Assembly (NCBI GenBank): GCA_017390825.1
Contig: JAFPAK010000307.1
Coordinates: forward strand, 1-8,777
Origin: Clostridia bacterium
Lineage (GTDB): Bacteria; Bacillota_A; Clostridia; Oscillospirales; Acutalibacteraceae
Reading direction: 5' to 3'
Length of the DNA stretch: 8,777 nucleotides
Position 1 is the first letter of the stretch; each line of letters starts with the position of its first letter. The position numbers and the translations under genes are program-made. A model generated the notes under the pieces. It was not told where the DNA came from. It ran no database searches and saw only the letters and a list, made by a program, of their open reading frames with translations. Below are positions 1 through 7,060 of this stretch, one piece after another.

Positions 1-203
1 ATAATCAACATATTGCAATTTTAAAACAATGCTCAAAGCGCACCACACCATGAAAGAAAAGACGATTTTAAATCTATTTTCTTTTCTCCATTTTTTCTTG
101 TAAAATGCTATTTTTTCTTTTAGTGTAAACGAACTTTTTTTCCAAAGCTTGCAATAAGTTGTTGTCAGCAACCTTTTTATACTCATTGTCATCAATTTTT
201 TCG
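1..203. other. AT-rich stretch without a convincing gene
   Basis: I see no recognisable gene, tRNA or strong terminator here. A minus-strand open frame of 61 codons (259 down to 74) exists, but its first third is translated hairpin array and I see no ribosome binding site that decides a start. Its remaining part is a lysine-rich, low-complexity sequence with no family resemblance I recognise. I treat the stretch as intergenic. Confidence 0.5.
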
Positions 204-295
204 CCATAAACTGCCGAAGGCAATAGCACTATGCGAAGCATAATATAACTGCGAAGCAATATAACTGGCCGAAATGGAATAAGGCGAATAAAACT
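204..295. repeat. Array of GAA-triloop mini-hairpins with a 9-base spacer
   Basis: Short palindromes with a GAA loop alternate with a near-constant 9-base spacer. The hairpins are TGCC-GAA-GGCA (212-222), ATGC-GAA-GCAT (231-241) and GC-GAA-GC (251-257), followed by a degenerate GGCCGAAATGG-type unit (267-286). The spacers are AATAGCACT (222-230), AATATAACT (242-250), AATATAACT (258-266) and AATAAAACT (287-295), with a partial copy ending at 212. GCGAAGC is known as an unusually stable DNA mini-hairpin. The last spacer runs directly into the yebC terminator stem. The array lies outside coding sequence and is probably a dispersed intergenic repeat; that last point is inference. Confidence 0.65.
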
Positions 296-323
296 GCGAG
301 ACTTCCTTATGAGAAGTCTCGCA
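287..323 (-). terminator. Rho-independent terminator of yebC
   Basis: A perfect 11-bp stem (295-305 with 313-323, arms TGCGAGACTTC and GAAGTCTCGCA) encloses a 7-base loop. Read on the minus strand it lies 25 bases past the yebC stop codon and is followed by GTTTTATT, a modest U tract. On the plus strand no T run follows directly, so the terminator acts on the minus-strand transcript. Confidence 0.8.
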
Positions 324-348
324 AATCAGGTCGTTTTTTGTTTAAAAA

Positions 349-1092
349 TTATTCTTCTTCGTCCTCAGGGAGGTTGTCGAGATTGTGCCATACATTCTGC
401 ACATCATCATTATCCTCAAGTACCTCAAGCAGCTTCATCATTTTCTGCATATTTTCGTCATCATCAATACTTGAGAAGGTTGCGGGATAATACTCCGCTT
501 CTGCCGAAGCACACTCAAAGCCCTTTGCTTCGAGTGCTTCACGGACTTGGCCGACTGAATTGGGATCAGTAATGATCTCAAAAGCACCGTCATTGGCTGC
601 GAAATCGTCAGCTCCTGCTTCAAGAGCCGCCTCCATAACAGCATCCTCATCTTTACCCTCTGCATCAATAACGATAAGACCTCTGCGGCTGAACATAAAC
701 ATTACAGAGCCGGGCTGACCGAGGTTGCCGCCGTATTTATCAAAATAGTGACGGATATCGCCTGCGGTACGGTTGCGGTTATCGGTAAGACACTCAACAA
801 CAACTGCGATTCCGCAAGGGCCGTAGCCCTCGTAGATGCAATCCTCATAGTTTGAAGTATCGTTATCACCCGATGCCTTTTTGATGATACGCTCAATATT
901 ATCGTTCGGCACATTGAGTGACTTTGCCTTTGCTATACAATCCTTAAGCTTTGAGTTTACATTCGGATCAGGACCGCCCTGCTTTACTATAACCGACATC
1001 TCTCTGCCGATCTTGGTGAAGATCTTTGCTCTTGCGGCGTCATTAGCGCCCTTTTTTCTTTTGATATTATTCCACTTGGAATGTCCGGACAT
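349..1092 (-). CDS. yebC: YebC/PmpR family protein (TACO1 homologue)
   Basis: This is a full-length YebC-family protein of 247 residues, the usual family size. The diagnostic N-terminus MSGHSKWNNIKRKKGAND is followed by ARAKIFTKIGREM and the conserved region around YEGYGPCGIAVVVECLTDNRNRT (about 68-90). The later NLGQPGSVMFMFSRRGLI stretch is also typical. The C-terminus is strongly acidic (ends EDEEE). Family members act in the cytoplasm. They were long annotated as DNA-binding transcription regulators, and newer work on relatives including mitochondrial TACO1 links the family to relief of ribosome stalling on proline-rich stretches, so the regulator label is uncertain. The start is fixed by AAGGAG at 1101-1106, 8 bases upstream. 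The gene follows htpG after 48 bases but seems to have its own promoter. Confidence 0.97.
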   Translation of the reverse strand: MSGHSKWNNIKRKKGANDAARAKIFTKIGREMSVIVKQGGPDPNVNSKLKDCIAKAKSLNVPNDNIERIIKKASGDNDTSNYEDCIYEGYGPCGIAVVVECLTDNRNRTAGDIRHYFDKYGGNLGQPGSVMFMFSRRGLIVIDAEGKDEDAVMEAALEAGADDFAANDGAFEIITDPNSVGQVREALEAKGFECASAEAEYYPATFSSIDDDENMQKMMKLLEVLEDNDDVQNVWHNLDNLPEDEEE

Positions 1093-1127
1093 TGTGATTT
1101 CTCCTTCTTTTTATAATGCGCCTAAAC

Positions 1128-1156
1128 ATTATAGCACATATTATAGGAATTTGCAA
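1128..1156 (-). promoter_or_regulatory. Probable yebC promoter overlapping the 3' end of htpG
   Basis: On the minus strand, TTGCAA (1151-1156) is followed by 17 bases and TATAAT (1128-1133), which is preceded by TGC and so makes an extended -10. A second TATAAT lies at 1140-1145 and includes the htpG stop codon. The -35 element is inside the last htpG codons. A 7-bp inverted repeat, TATAATG/CATTATA (1112-1118 and 1127-1133), overlaps the -10 and the likely start point. The calls are by consensus match only. Confidence 0.6.
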
Positions 1157-3015
1157 ATCAAATTAGAAAGCTCGGTCGGATTTTCAACCGACATACCCGA
1201 AATAAGGCGCGCTGTATTGTAAAGCACCTTTGAATAGTCGGATAAGGTTTCTTTATCATTCGCATAAAGTGTCTTTAATTTTTCTGCGATAGCGTGGGAG
1301 GAGTTTATCTCCAGCACAAGCTGCGCCTTGACCTTGTTTTCACCAGGCATAGCATTGAGTGCCTTTGCCATATCAATAGATATCTCACCCTCGGTCGAGA
1401 GCGCTACGGGATGATTTTTCAACTTGTTTGTAAAGCGAACTGCAACAACTTCATCTTTAAGTGCATCCTTCATAGCGTTGAGCATACCGTCATTGCTTTC
1501 GTTTTCGTTTCTGATAGCATCCTTTTCTTCTTCAGTATCAAGATCAAGCTCGTCGGTGCATATGTTAGCAAACTTTTTGCCATCGTATTCACCCAGCATT
1601 TTTATCACGAATTCGTCAACATTTTCAGTCAGGTAAAGTATCTCATAGCCCTTGTCACGCACAGCATCGGTCTGCGGTAGAGTGGATACTGCTTCAATGC
1701 TCTCACCGCAGGCATAGTAAATAGTTTCCTGATCCTTGCTCATACGCTCAACATACTCCGAAAGTGTTGTAAGCTTACTTTCAAATGAAGAATTGAACAG
1801 TATCAGCGGTTTTAAGGTATCCTTGTTTGCGCCGTAATGGCTGTATGCGCCGAACTTTATCTGAATACCGAACGCTTTCCAGAACTGCTCATACTTTTCA
1901 CGCTCAGATTTAAGCATCTTTTTAAGCTCTGTAAGTATCTTCTTTTCCAGATTTTTTGCGATCACCTTCAGTTGATAATCATGCTGAAGCATCTCACGGG
2001 AGATATTCAGCGAAAGATCTGCGCTGTCAACAAGTCCCTTGACAAAACTGAAATGGTCGGGCAGAAGATCTGCACACTTATCCATAATAAGTACGCCGTT
2101 TGAATAAAGCTGCAAGCCCTTTTCATATTCCTTGGTGTAATAATCATACGGAGCGTGCTGCGGAATAAACATCAGCGCATCATAGGTTGCCTCACCCTCG
2201 GTCTTTGAATGAATGACCTTTGCGGGCGGCTCAAAATCATAGAACTTCTCAGAGTAAAATGCGTTGTAGTCCTCATCCTTTATTTCGTTTTTGTTCTTGC
2301 GCCAGAGCGGTACCATGCTGTTTAAAGTGGCAAGCTCATAATAGGTTTCATACTCGTCGCTGTCTTCCTTTTTGCGGCTGCGGCTTTGCAGCATTTTAAC
2401 AGGATAGCGGATGTAATCTGAATAGCGCTTGACCAGCGAGGTTATTTTATATTCATCAAGAAATTCAGAATACTTCTCCTCCTGCGTATCCTCCTTGATA
2501 TGAAGCGTGATAACTGTGCCGTGCGAGTCTTTATCGCACTCGGTAACGGTATAGCCGTCAACGCCCTTCGAGCGCCAGCAATGAGCGGTGTCTTCCCCAT
2601 AGGCACGGCTGACAACGGAAACTTCATCACTAACCATAAATGATGAATAAAAACCGACACCGAATTGACCGATTATTTCAACGCCGTCTGCTTTCTCGTG
2701 CTCTGATTTAAAGGTATGCGATCCGCTTTTTGCAATAACGCCGAGATTGTTTTCAAGCTCTTGCTCAGTCATTCCGCAGCCGTTATCGGTGATCGTGATC
2801 GTGCGTGAATCCTTATCAAGATCAATGCGTATCTCATAATCTTCACGCTTTGTATCAACGGTAGTATCGGTCAGCGAACGGAAATAGAGCTTATCGATAG
2901 CATCAGAGGCATTGGAAATAAGCTCACGCAGGAATATTTCCTTGTGAGTGTAGATTGAATTGATCATCATACTGAGCAGCTTTTTAGACTCAGCCTTGAA
3001 TTGTTTTTTCGCCAT
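1141..3015 (-). CDS. htpG: Molecular chaperone HtpG (bacterial Hsp90)
   Basis: This is a complete bacterial Hsp90 of 624 residues, an ATP-driven dimeric chaperone of the cytoplasm. The N-terminal GHKL ATPase domain shows FLRELISNASDAIDKL (E31 and N35 matching the catalytic Glu and the Mg-binding Asn), DNGCGMT (77-83), the lid region IGQFGVGFYSSF (115-126) and GTVITLHI (166-173). The middle domain carries LYSNGVLIMD (303-312) and NISRE (337-341), where R340 corresponds to the Arg that contacts ATP. The C-terminal dimerisation domain follows to about residue 624, without the eukaryotic MEEVD tail, as expected. The start ATG has GGAG at 3027-3030, a rather long 11 bases upstream. No terminator is visible before yebC, so some read-through into yebC is likely. 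No CIRCE-type heat-shock operator is seen upstream. Confidence 0.98.
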   Translation of the reverse strand: MAKKQFKAESKKLLSMMINSIYTHKEIFLRELISNASDAIDKLYFRSLTDTTVDTKREDYEIRIDLDKDSRTITITDNGCGMTEQELENNLGVIAKSGSHTFKSEHEKADGVEIIGQFGVGFYSSFMVSDEVSVVSRAYGEDTAHCWRSKGVDGYTVTECDKDSHGTVITLHIKEDTQEEKYSEFLDEYKITSLVKRYSDYIRYPVKMLQSRSRKKEDSDEYETYYELATLNSMVPLWRKNKNEIKDEDYNAFYSEKFYDFEPPAKVIHSKTEGEATYDALMFIPQHAPYDYYTKEYEKGLQLYSNGVLIMDKCADLLPDHFSFVKGLVDSADLSLNISREMLQHDYQLKVIAKNLEKKILTELKKMLKSEREKYEQFWKAFGIQIKFGAYSHYGANKDTLKPLILFNSSFESKLTTLSEYVERMSKDQETIYYACGESIEAVSTLPQTDAVRDKGYEILYLTENVDEFVIKMLGEYDGKKFANICTDELDLDTEEEKDAIRNENESNDGMLNAMKDALKDEVVAVRFTNKLKNHPVALSTEGEISIDMAKALNAMPGENKVKAQLVLEINSSHAIAEKLKTLYANDKETLSDYSKVLYNTARLISGMSVENPTELSNLICKFL

Positions 3016-3053
3016 TTATATAACATCTCCTGAAAATTTAATTACTGCATAGA

Positions 3054-3082
3054 ATTATAAACCCAAAAAATCACAAGGTCAA
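3054..3082 (-). promoter_or_regulatory. Promoter of htpG
   Basis: On the minus strand TTGACC (3077-3082) is separated by exactly 17 bases from a perfect TATAAT (3054-3059). This is a near-consensus vegetative sigma factor promoter about 40 bases ahead of the htpG start. It suggests substantial basal expression rather than strictly heat-induced expression. Confidence 0.8.
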
Positions 3083-3099
3083 TAGCGTTCACAAAAAAT

Positions 3100-3109
3100 T
3101 AATGCATTA
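3100..3109. promoter_or_regulatory. 10-bp palindrome between divergent promoters
   Basis: TAATGCATTA is a perfect palindrome lying between the -35 elements of the htpG and glycosyltransferase promoters. Its central placement would suit an operator acting on both, but it is short and could be chance in AT-rich DNA. Confidence 0.25.
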
Positions 3110-3115
3110 CTTGCC

Positions 3116-3144
3116 TTGACATTATATTTAAAACCAATTATACT
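3116..3144 (+). promoter_or_regulatory. Promoter of the glycosyltransferase gene
   Basis: A consensus TTGACA (3116-3121) and TATACT (3139-3144) are separated by 17 bases. The expected start point is near 3151, giving a leader of roughly 27 bases that contains the ribosome binding site GAGAGG (3163-3168). Confidence 0.8.
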
Positions 3145-3177
3145 TTAAATATATGCACTTTCGAGAGGACATTCAAG

Positions 3178-4104
3178 ATGGATAAAGTAACATTGGTAGT
3201 GCCTTGCTACAATGAAGAGAATAATGTGGAAATGTTTTTCAAGGTTTGCTGTGAGCAGTTTTCGGGCGCTTCGTTTGCTGTTAACTATGTGTTTGTGGAT
3301 GATGGCTCAAAGGATAATACCTTTAAAAGACTTGAAAGCATCAAGCAATCTTCTCCTGATAATGTAACTATAATAAGCTTCTCCCGCAATTTCGGTAAGG
3401 AATCCGCAATTTTCGCCGGACTTAATGAGGCAGACGGTGATTTTGTCGGTGTTATTGATGCGGATCTGCAGCAGCATCCGAAATACATTCAGCAGATGTA
3501 TGATATTCTGTCACAAAATGAGCAGACGGATTGTGTTGCAGCATATCAGGCACAACGCAAAGAGGGCGCTGTATTAAGTCTGTTTAAAAAAGCATTTTAC
3601 GGTATTGCCAACAAGATTACCGAAACCACCTTCTACCCCGGTGCAAGTGATTTCCGTCTTATGCGTAAGCAGATGTGTGATGCGGTTGTGAATATGAAAG
3701 AGTATTACCGTTTTTCAAAGGGTCTCTTCTCATGGGTAGGCTTTAATACGGAGTTTATGCCTTACACCGTTGAGCAACGACATTCGGGTAAATCGACATG
3801 GTCGTTTGTAAAGCTGTTCAAATATTCGATCGAGGGCTTTGTGGGATATACAACATCGCTTCTTCATATCTCAACATTTTTCGGCGTTCTTTCGCTTATT
3901 GCGGCGTTTGTATTCTTCGTTGTATCGCTGGTAAGGACGATCGCCTTCGGCGCAGTATTCTTTGGCACACCGCTCATAGTAACGCTGATATTGCTTTTCG
4001 GGGGTATGCAGTTCCTGTTTCTCGGAATTATCGGCTGCTACCTTTCAAGGACATATATGCAGGGTAAAGACAGACCTGTGTATATAATAAGAAGAAAATA
4101 TTAA
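3178..4104 (+). CDS. GtrB-like family 2 glycosyltransferase, membrane bound
   Basis: This 308-residue GT-A fold glycosyltransferase is of the DPM1/GtrB/YkoT type, which moves a sugar from a nucleotide donor onto a polyprenyl phosphate at the cytoplasmic face of the membrane. Visible motifs are VPCYNEE (8-14), VDDGSKDNT (40-48), SRNFGKE (69-75), the metal-binding DADLQ (94-98) and RHSGKSTWS (201-209). Two hydrophobic segments follow at about 229-253 and 262-290, and the end GCYLSRTYMQGKDRPVYIIRRK is typical of the group. Length is normal. The start is supported by GAGAGG 9 bases upstream. The gene stands alone between its own promoter and terminator, with no flippase or GtrC-type partner visible, so the sugar and final acceptor cannot be named. 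It might glucosylate cell-wall polymers or exported proteins; that is inference. Confidence 0.93.
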   Translation: MDKVTLVVPCYNEENNVEMFFKVCCEQFSGASFAVNYVFVDDGSKDNTFKRLESIKQSSPDNVTIISFSRNFGKESAIFAGLNEADGDFVGVIDADLQQHPKYIQQMYDILSQNEQTDCVAAYQAQRKEGAVLSLFKKAFYGIANKITETTFYPGASDFRLMRKQMCDAVVNMKEYYRFSKGLFSWVGFNTEFMPYTVEQRHSGKSTWSFVKLFKYSIEGFVGYTTSLLHISTFFGVLSLIAAFVFFVVSLVRTIAFGAVFFGTPLIVTLILLFGGMQFLFLGIIGCYLSRTYMQGKDRPVYIIRRKY

Positions 4105-4122
4105 AGTAGAATGATTTTCAAT

Positions 4123-4170
4123 TATGCACCCAAAAGTGTTGAGCGCTTTTTGGGTGCATATATTTTTTTA
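4123..4170 (+). terminator. Strong terminator after the glycosyltransferase
   Basis: A 13-bp perfect stem (TATGCACCCAAAA at 4123-4135 with 4148-4160) encloses a short loop that can pair further (AGTG with CGCT, shifting one bulged T). It is followed by a run of seven T at 4163-4169. It starts 19 bases after the stop codon and should separate the glycosyltransferase from the CotH gene. Confidence 0.92.
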
Positions 4171-4230
4171 AAATAAAAACCTAAACATTATTCTCGTCAT
4201 TTGTGATAATTCAACACTTTTGTTTTTGGT

Positions 4231-4236
4231 TATAAT
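4231..4236 (+). promoter_or_regulatory. Probable -10 element for the CotH gene
   Basis: A perfect TATAAT sits about 68 bases before the chosen start codon, in the only gap between the upstream terminator and the gene. No convincing -35 is found at 16-18 bases, which leaves room for an activator. The GH5 gene downstream has a similar context, TTTGG shortly before TATAAT with a weak -35. The stretch 4171-4282 otherwise shows nothing beyond AT-rich DNA. Confidence 0.5.
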
Positions 4237-4303
4237 ATGAATTGCTTATGATTGAAATTTATAGTAAAATAAATATATAAATATGCCTTACGGAGCTGTT
4301 TTT

Positions 4304-6961
4304 ATGATAAAGAAATTAACAAGTATGATCTTAGCGGCGCTTATTTTTGCATCATGCATTGTGTATGTAAAGGCCGACTCCTCACCTGTCAGAATAAATG
4401 AGGTATGCTCGTCCAACACGGGCTACAACGGAAACGGGGTTACTGTACCTGACAGCAGTGGGGATTATTGTGATTACATAGAGCTTTATAACACTTCCGA
4501 CAAAGAAATAGACCTATCCGGCTGGGGAATTTCCGATAAAGCGTCAAATCCGTATAAATGTGTTTTGCCGGCAGGCACTGTTATTGAGGCCGGCGGCTAT
4601 CTTTTAATATATTGCTCCAAAACAGCGACCGCAGCTCCGGCGGTCACGCTTGGTATCTCGGCGGATGGTGAAACTCTGTATCTTACCTCTGAAAATGGTG
4701 TTTATTCACACACAGTTAAGGTTCCGGCACTTGATGCTGACACAACATATGCCGCAGCGACTGACGGCGGTGATGTTTTTTATATTTATAATCCGTCGCC
4801 GAATGCATCCAATTCAACTGTAAAAAGACTTGTGGCAGCGCCTGAATTTTCCGTTGCCTCCGGCTTTTATGATGAAAACGTTTCTGTTGAGCTGACTTCG
4901 CCGGAGGGCTTTGATATTTACTATACGCTTGACGGCAGCGATCCTGCTGAATCAGACAGCGCTTATCTGTATTCAACAGCGCTTACCGCAAGGGACAGAA
5001 CTGCAAAATCAAATAATTTAAGTTCGATCAGTCCGTCGGAGTTTTCGGTTTACAATTCTACTGCTGCACCGTCTGATTCAAATGTTGCGAAGCCGACTGT
5101 TATCCGTGCGGCTTGCAAAAGTGATGACGGAATTTACAGCAAAACAGTAACGAATACATATTTTATAGGCGTGCGTTTCTCATATTATAATGCGGCGGTG
5201 CTGTCGATAACCGTTGCAGAGGATGATCTTTTTGATTATGATACCGGTATCTACACCAAGGGCAAATATTACGATGTTTGGAAAACGGAAAATCCGGGAA
5301 CAGCCGATTATTGGGGAACAACCGGCAACTACTCACAAAGGGGCAAGGAATGGGAAAAGGATTGCCATATCGAATTTTTTGAAACAGATAAAACTCTTGC
5401 ATTCTCGCAGGATTGCGGTATAAGAATTCAGGGCGGCACATCACGCACCAATATTCAGAAAAGCTTCCGTTTCTTTGCACGAGATGAATACGGTAATAAC
5501 CGCTTTGAATATCCGATTTTTAATGATACTGATACTGACGCAAACAAACCTGATGAATATAAGACCTTTGTTGTACGCAACGGCGGTAATGATGTTTCAT
5601 ATTCAAAATACTCTGATGCGCTGCTTCAGGATCTTGTATCAGACCTGTCAATGACAACGCAGACAACACGCCCGTGTGTGCTGTTTTTAAACGGTGAGTT
5701 CTGGGGTATGTATGTTATGCAGCAGGATTATAAGGAACAGCTTATTGAGGATAAGTATGATATAGAAAATGACAATGTATTGCTTACCAAAAACGGCAAT
5801 CCCGAAACAGGCGATGCTGCCGATAAGGAGCTTTACCGTGATCTTTACCGATATATCCTGAATAATGATATGAGTGTTCCAAACAACTATACAACTGCCT
5901 GTACCATTCTTGATATGGACAGCTTTGTTGATTATATTGCTGTGCAGATGTATATCTCAAACGCCGATTGCTACTGGGGCAACTGGTCGATGTGGCGTGC
6001 AAGAGAAGTCGAGGATGACGAATATGGCGATGGCAGATGGCGGATGTTGATGTTTGATACCGAGTATTCTTCATGGTTGTACGGCAATGACAATACAAGC
6101 TACAAGCTTAATAACATCAACACCTACTGTGTAACGGGCGATGGGTCAAGACATGTTCAGATGATGGCTGCGCTTATGAAAAACTCCGATTTTCGTAAGA
6201 AATTTATCACACGGCTTCTCGGTATAGCGGCAGTATGCTATGACGAGCAGGTGATTAAGGATATATGCAGTGATTATTCTGACAGCTATTCAACGCTGTT
6301 GCGTCTTACCGAAAAGCGTTTTAATGTCGGCGGAAAATGGGCGGAGGACGACAGAATAAACAAGCTTAAGACCTTCTTCAAAAGTCGTTTGCCTTATGTT
6401 TTGCAGTATCTTGATAAGGCTTTCAGTCTCGGCGAAACAGGAACGCTTACCGTTAATGCAAACGATCCGCAGCTTGGGTATATTTCGGTTGACGGTGTAA
6501 AGCAGGAGTTCTCTGCTTTGAGCAATGATGATATGAATTCCAAATTCTTTAGATGCTACCCTGTCACACTCACAGCTGATGCAAAAGAGGGGTATGAATT
6601 TGTTGGATGGAGCGGTGATGTCATATCAACAGACGATACTATCTCGGTAGCTGTTGGTGACGATACAAATATTACTGCTAATTTCAAAAGAATCGAAGTT
6701 CCCGCAACTCAGCCAACTACCCAACCCACTACGCAATCGACTACGCAACCGACTACTCAACCGTCTGTTATATACGGTGACTGCAACCGAGACGGAAATA
6801 TTAACGGCAAGGATGTACTTTTACTTCGCAAATATATAGTAAACCTTGAGAATGACATTGATACTGTTGCTGCAGATGTTATGCACGATGGTAAGTTAAA
6901 CGGTAAAGATGTACTAAAATTGCGCAAGTATATTGTAGGAATTGTCAAAACGCTTGATTAA
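4304..6961 (+). CDS. Secreted LTD-CotH kinase-like protein with type I dockerin
   Basis: This is a large exported protein of 885 residues counted from the ATG at 4304. That start is chosen because GGAG (4292-4295) lies 8 bases ahead and it opens a clean signal peptide (about 1-24, MIKKLTSMILAALIF...); an in-frame ATG at 4283 lacks a site and would add seven residues. In order: a lamin-tail-like domain (about 28-143, with RINEVCSSN, DYIELYN and IDLSGWGISD); a chitobiase C-terminal-like beta domain (about 180-288, YYTLDGSDP); a CotH domain (about 295-705); an InlB-type bacterial repeat (about 711-795, GYEFVGWSGD); a TTQP linker; and a dockerin (824-885). CotH proteins were first known from Bacillus spore coats and some are secreted protein kinases. 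Here NADCYWGN (553-560) and FDTEYS (584-589) resemble the catalytic Asp loop and metal Asp, so activity is plausible. The substrate is unknown. The dockerin implies attachment to a cohesin scaffold. Confidence 0.92.
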   Translation: MIKKLTSMILAALIFASCIVYVKADSSPVRINEVCSSNTGYNGNGVTVPDSSGDYCDYIELYNTSDKEIDLSGWGISDKASNPYKCVLPAGTVIEAGGYLLIYCSKTATAAPAVTLGISADGETLYLTSENGVYSHTVKVPALDADTTYAAATDGGDVFYIYNPSPNASNSTVKRLVAAPEFSVASGFYDENVSVELTSPEGFDIYYTLDGSDPAESDSAYLYSTALTARDRTAKSNNLSSISPSEFSVYNSTAAPSDSNVAKPTVIRAACKSDDGIYSKTVTNTYFIGVRFSYYNAAVLSITVAEDDLFDYDTGIYTKGKYYDVWKTENPGTADYWGTTGNYSQRGKEWEKDCHIEFFETDKTLAFSQDCGIRIQGGTSRTNIQKSFRFFARDEYGNNRFEYPIFNDTDTDANKPDEYKTFVVRNGGNDVSYSKYSDALLQDLVSDLSMTTQTTRPCVLFLNGEFWGMYVMQQDYKEQLIEDKYDIENDNVLLTKNGNPETGDAADKELYRDLYRYILNNDMSVPNNYTTACTILDMDSFVDYIAVQMYISNADCYWGNWSMWRAREVEDDEYGDGRWRMLMFDTEYSSWLYGNDNTSYKLNNINTYCVTGDGSRHVQMMAALMKNSDFRKKFITRLLGIAAVCYDEQVIKDICSDYSDSYSTLLRLTEKRFNVGGKWAEDDRINKLKTFFKSRLPYVLQYLDKAFSLGETGTLTVNANDPQLGYISVDGVKQEFSALSNDDMNSKFFRCYPVTLTADAKEGYEFVGWSGDVISTDDTISVAVGDDTNITANFKRIEVPATQPTTQPTTQSTTQPTTQPSVIYGDCNRDGNINGKDVLLLRKYIVNLENDIDTVAADVMHDGKLNGKDVLKLRKYIVGIVKTLD
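6707..6763 (+). repeat. Thr/Gln/Pro linker repeat (TTQP units)
   Basis: About five imperfect 12-base units encode TTQP tetrapeptides (one TTQS variant), forming a flexible spacer between the beta-repeat domain and the dockerin. Such Thr/Pro-rich linkers are common in cellulosomal proteins and are often O-glycosylated. Codons differ between units, so this is an older repeat rather than a recent slippage product. Confidence 0.85.
6773..6958 (+). other. Type I dockerin module (within the CotH CDS)
   Basis: Two 22-residue F-hand-like repeats are visible. The first calcium loop is DCNRDGNINGKD with ligands D, N, D, N and the last D in place. The second is DVMHDGKLNGKD, where position 3 is Met instead of Asn or Asp. 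Both repeats carry the same GKDVL(L/K)LRKYIV helix, including identical residues at the usual cohesin-recognition positions, which would fit a dual binding mode. The module closes the protein. Confidence 0.9.
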
Positions 6962-6975
6962 ATTACACAAAATCT

Positions 6976-7023
6976 ACCGCTCTTTCTTGTTGCTATTGAT
7001 AATAGAAAGAGCGGTTTTAATTT
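6976..7023 (+). terminator. Terminator after the CotH gene
   Basis: A perfect 12-bp stem (ACCGCTCTTTCT at 6976-6987 with 7004-7015) has a 16-base loop and is followed by TTTTAATTT. The T tract is interrupted and the loop is long, so termination may be partial, which would allow some read-through into the GH5 gene. Confidence 0.75.
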
Positions 7024-7031
7024 GGTATAAT
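7023..7031 (+). promoter_or_regulatory. Extended -10 promoter of the GH5 gene
   Basis: TGG followed by a perfect TATAAT (7026-7031) matches the extended -10 pattern. The matching -35 region falls inside the right arm of the preceding terminator and has no consensus, which is usual for extended -10 promoters. The leader would be about 25 bases and holds the ribosome binding site GGGGG (7050-7054). Confidence 0.6.
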
Positions 7032-7060
7032 GTATCGTAGACCAATATCGGGGGTAATTT

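Noticed and set aside
74..259. Minus-strand open frame of 61 codons downstream of yebC
   Set aside because: Its first third is translated from the hairpin array, no ribosome binding site supports the start and the protein shows no recognisable family pattern.
204..295. CRISPR array
   Set aside because: Units are far too short, the constant parts are 9 bases and the variable parts are palindromic hairpins, not spacers; no cas genes are present.
1294..1680. 128-codon plus-strand frame opposite htpG
   Set aside because: It lies entirely antisense to well-conserved htpG sequence, has no promoter or ribosome binding site that stands out and no recognisable motif.
3016..3177. CIRCE or CtsR heat-shock operator upstream of htpG
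   Set aside because: No TTAGCACTC/GAGTGCTAA arms and no tandem CtsR heptamers are present on either strand.
4283..4303. Upstream ATG of the CotH gene as the start
   Set aside because: It has only AT-rich sequence ahead and no ribosome binding site, and it adds seven residues before a well-formed signal peptide; the ATG at 4304 has GGAG at good spacing.
6961..7060. CotH and GH5 genes as a tight operon
   Set aside because: A 12-bp terminator stem and a separate extended -10 promoter lie in the gap, so separate transcription is more likely, although partial read-through remains possible.
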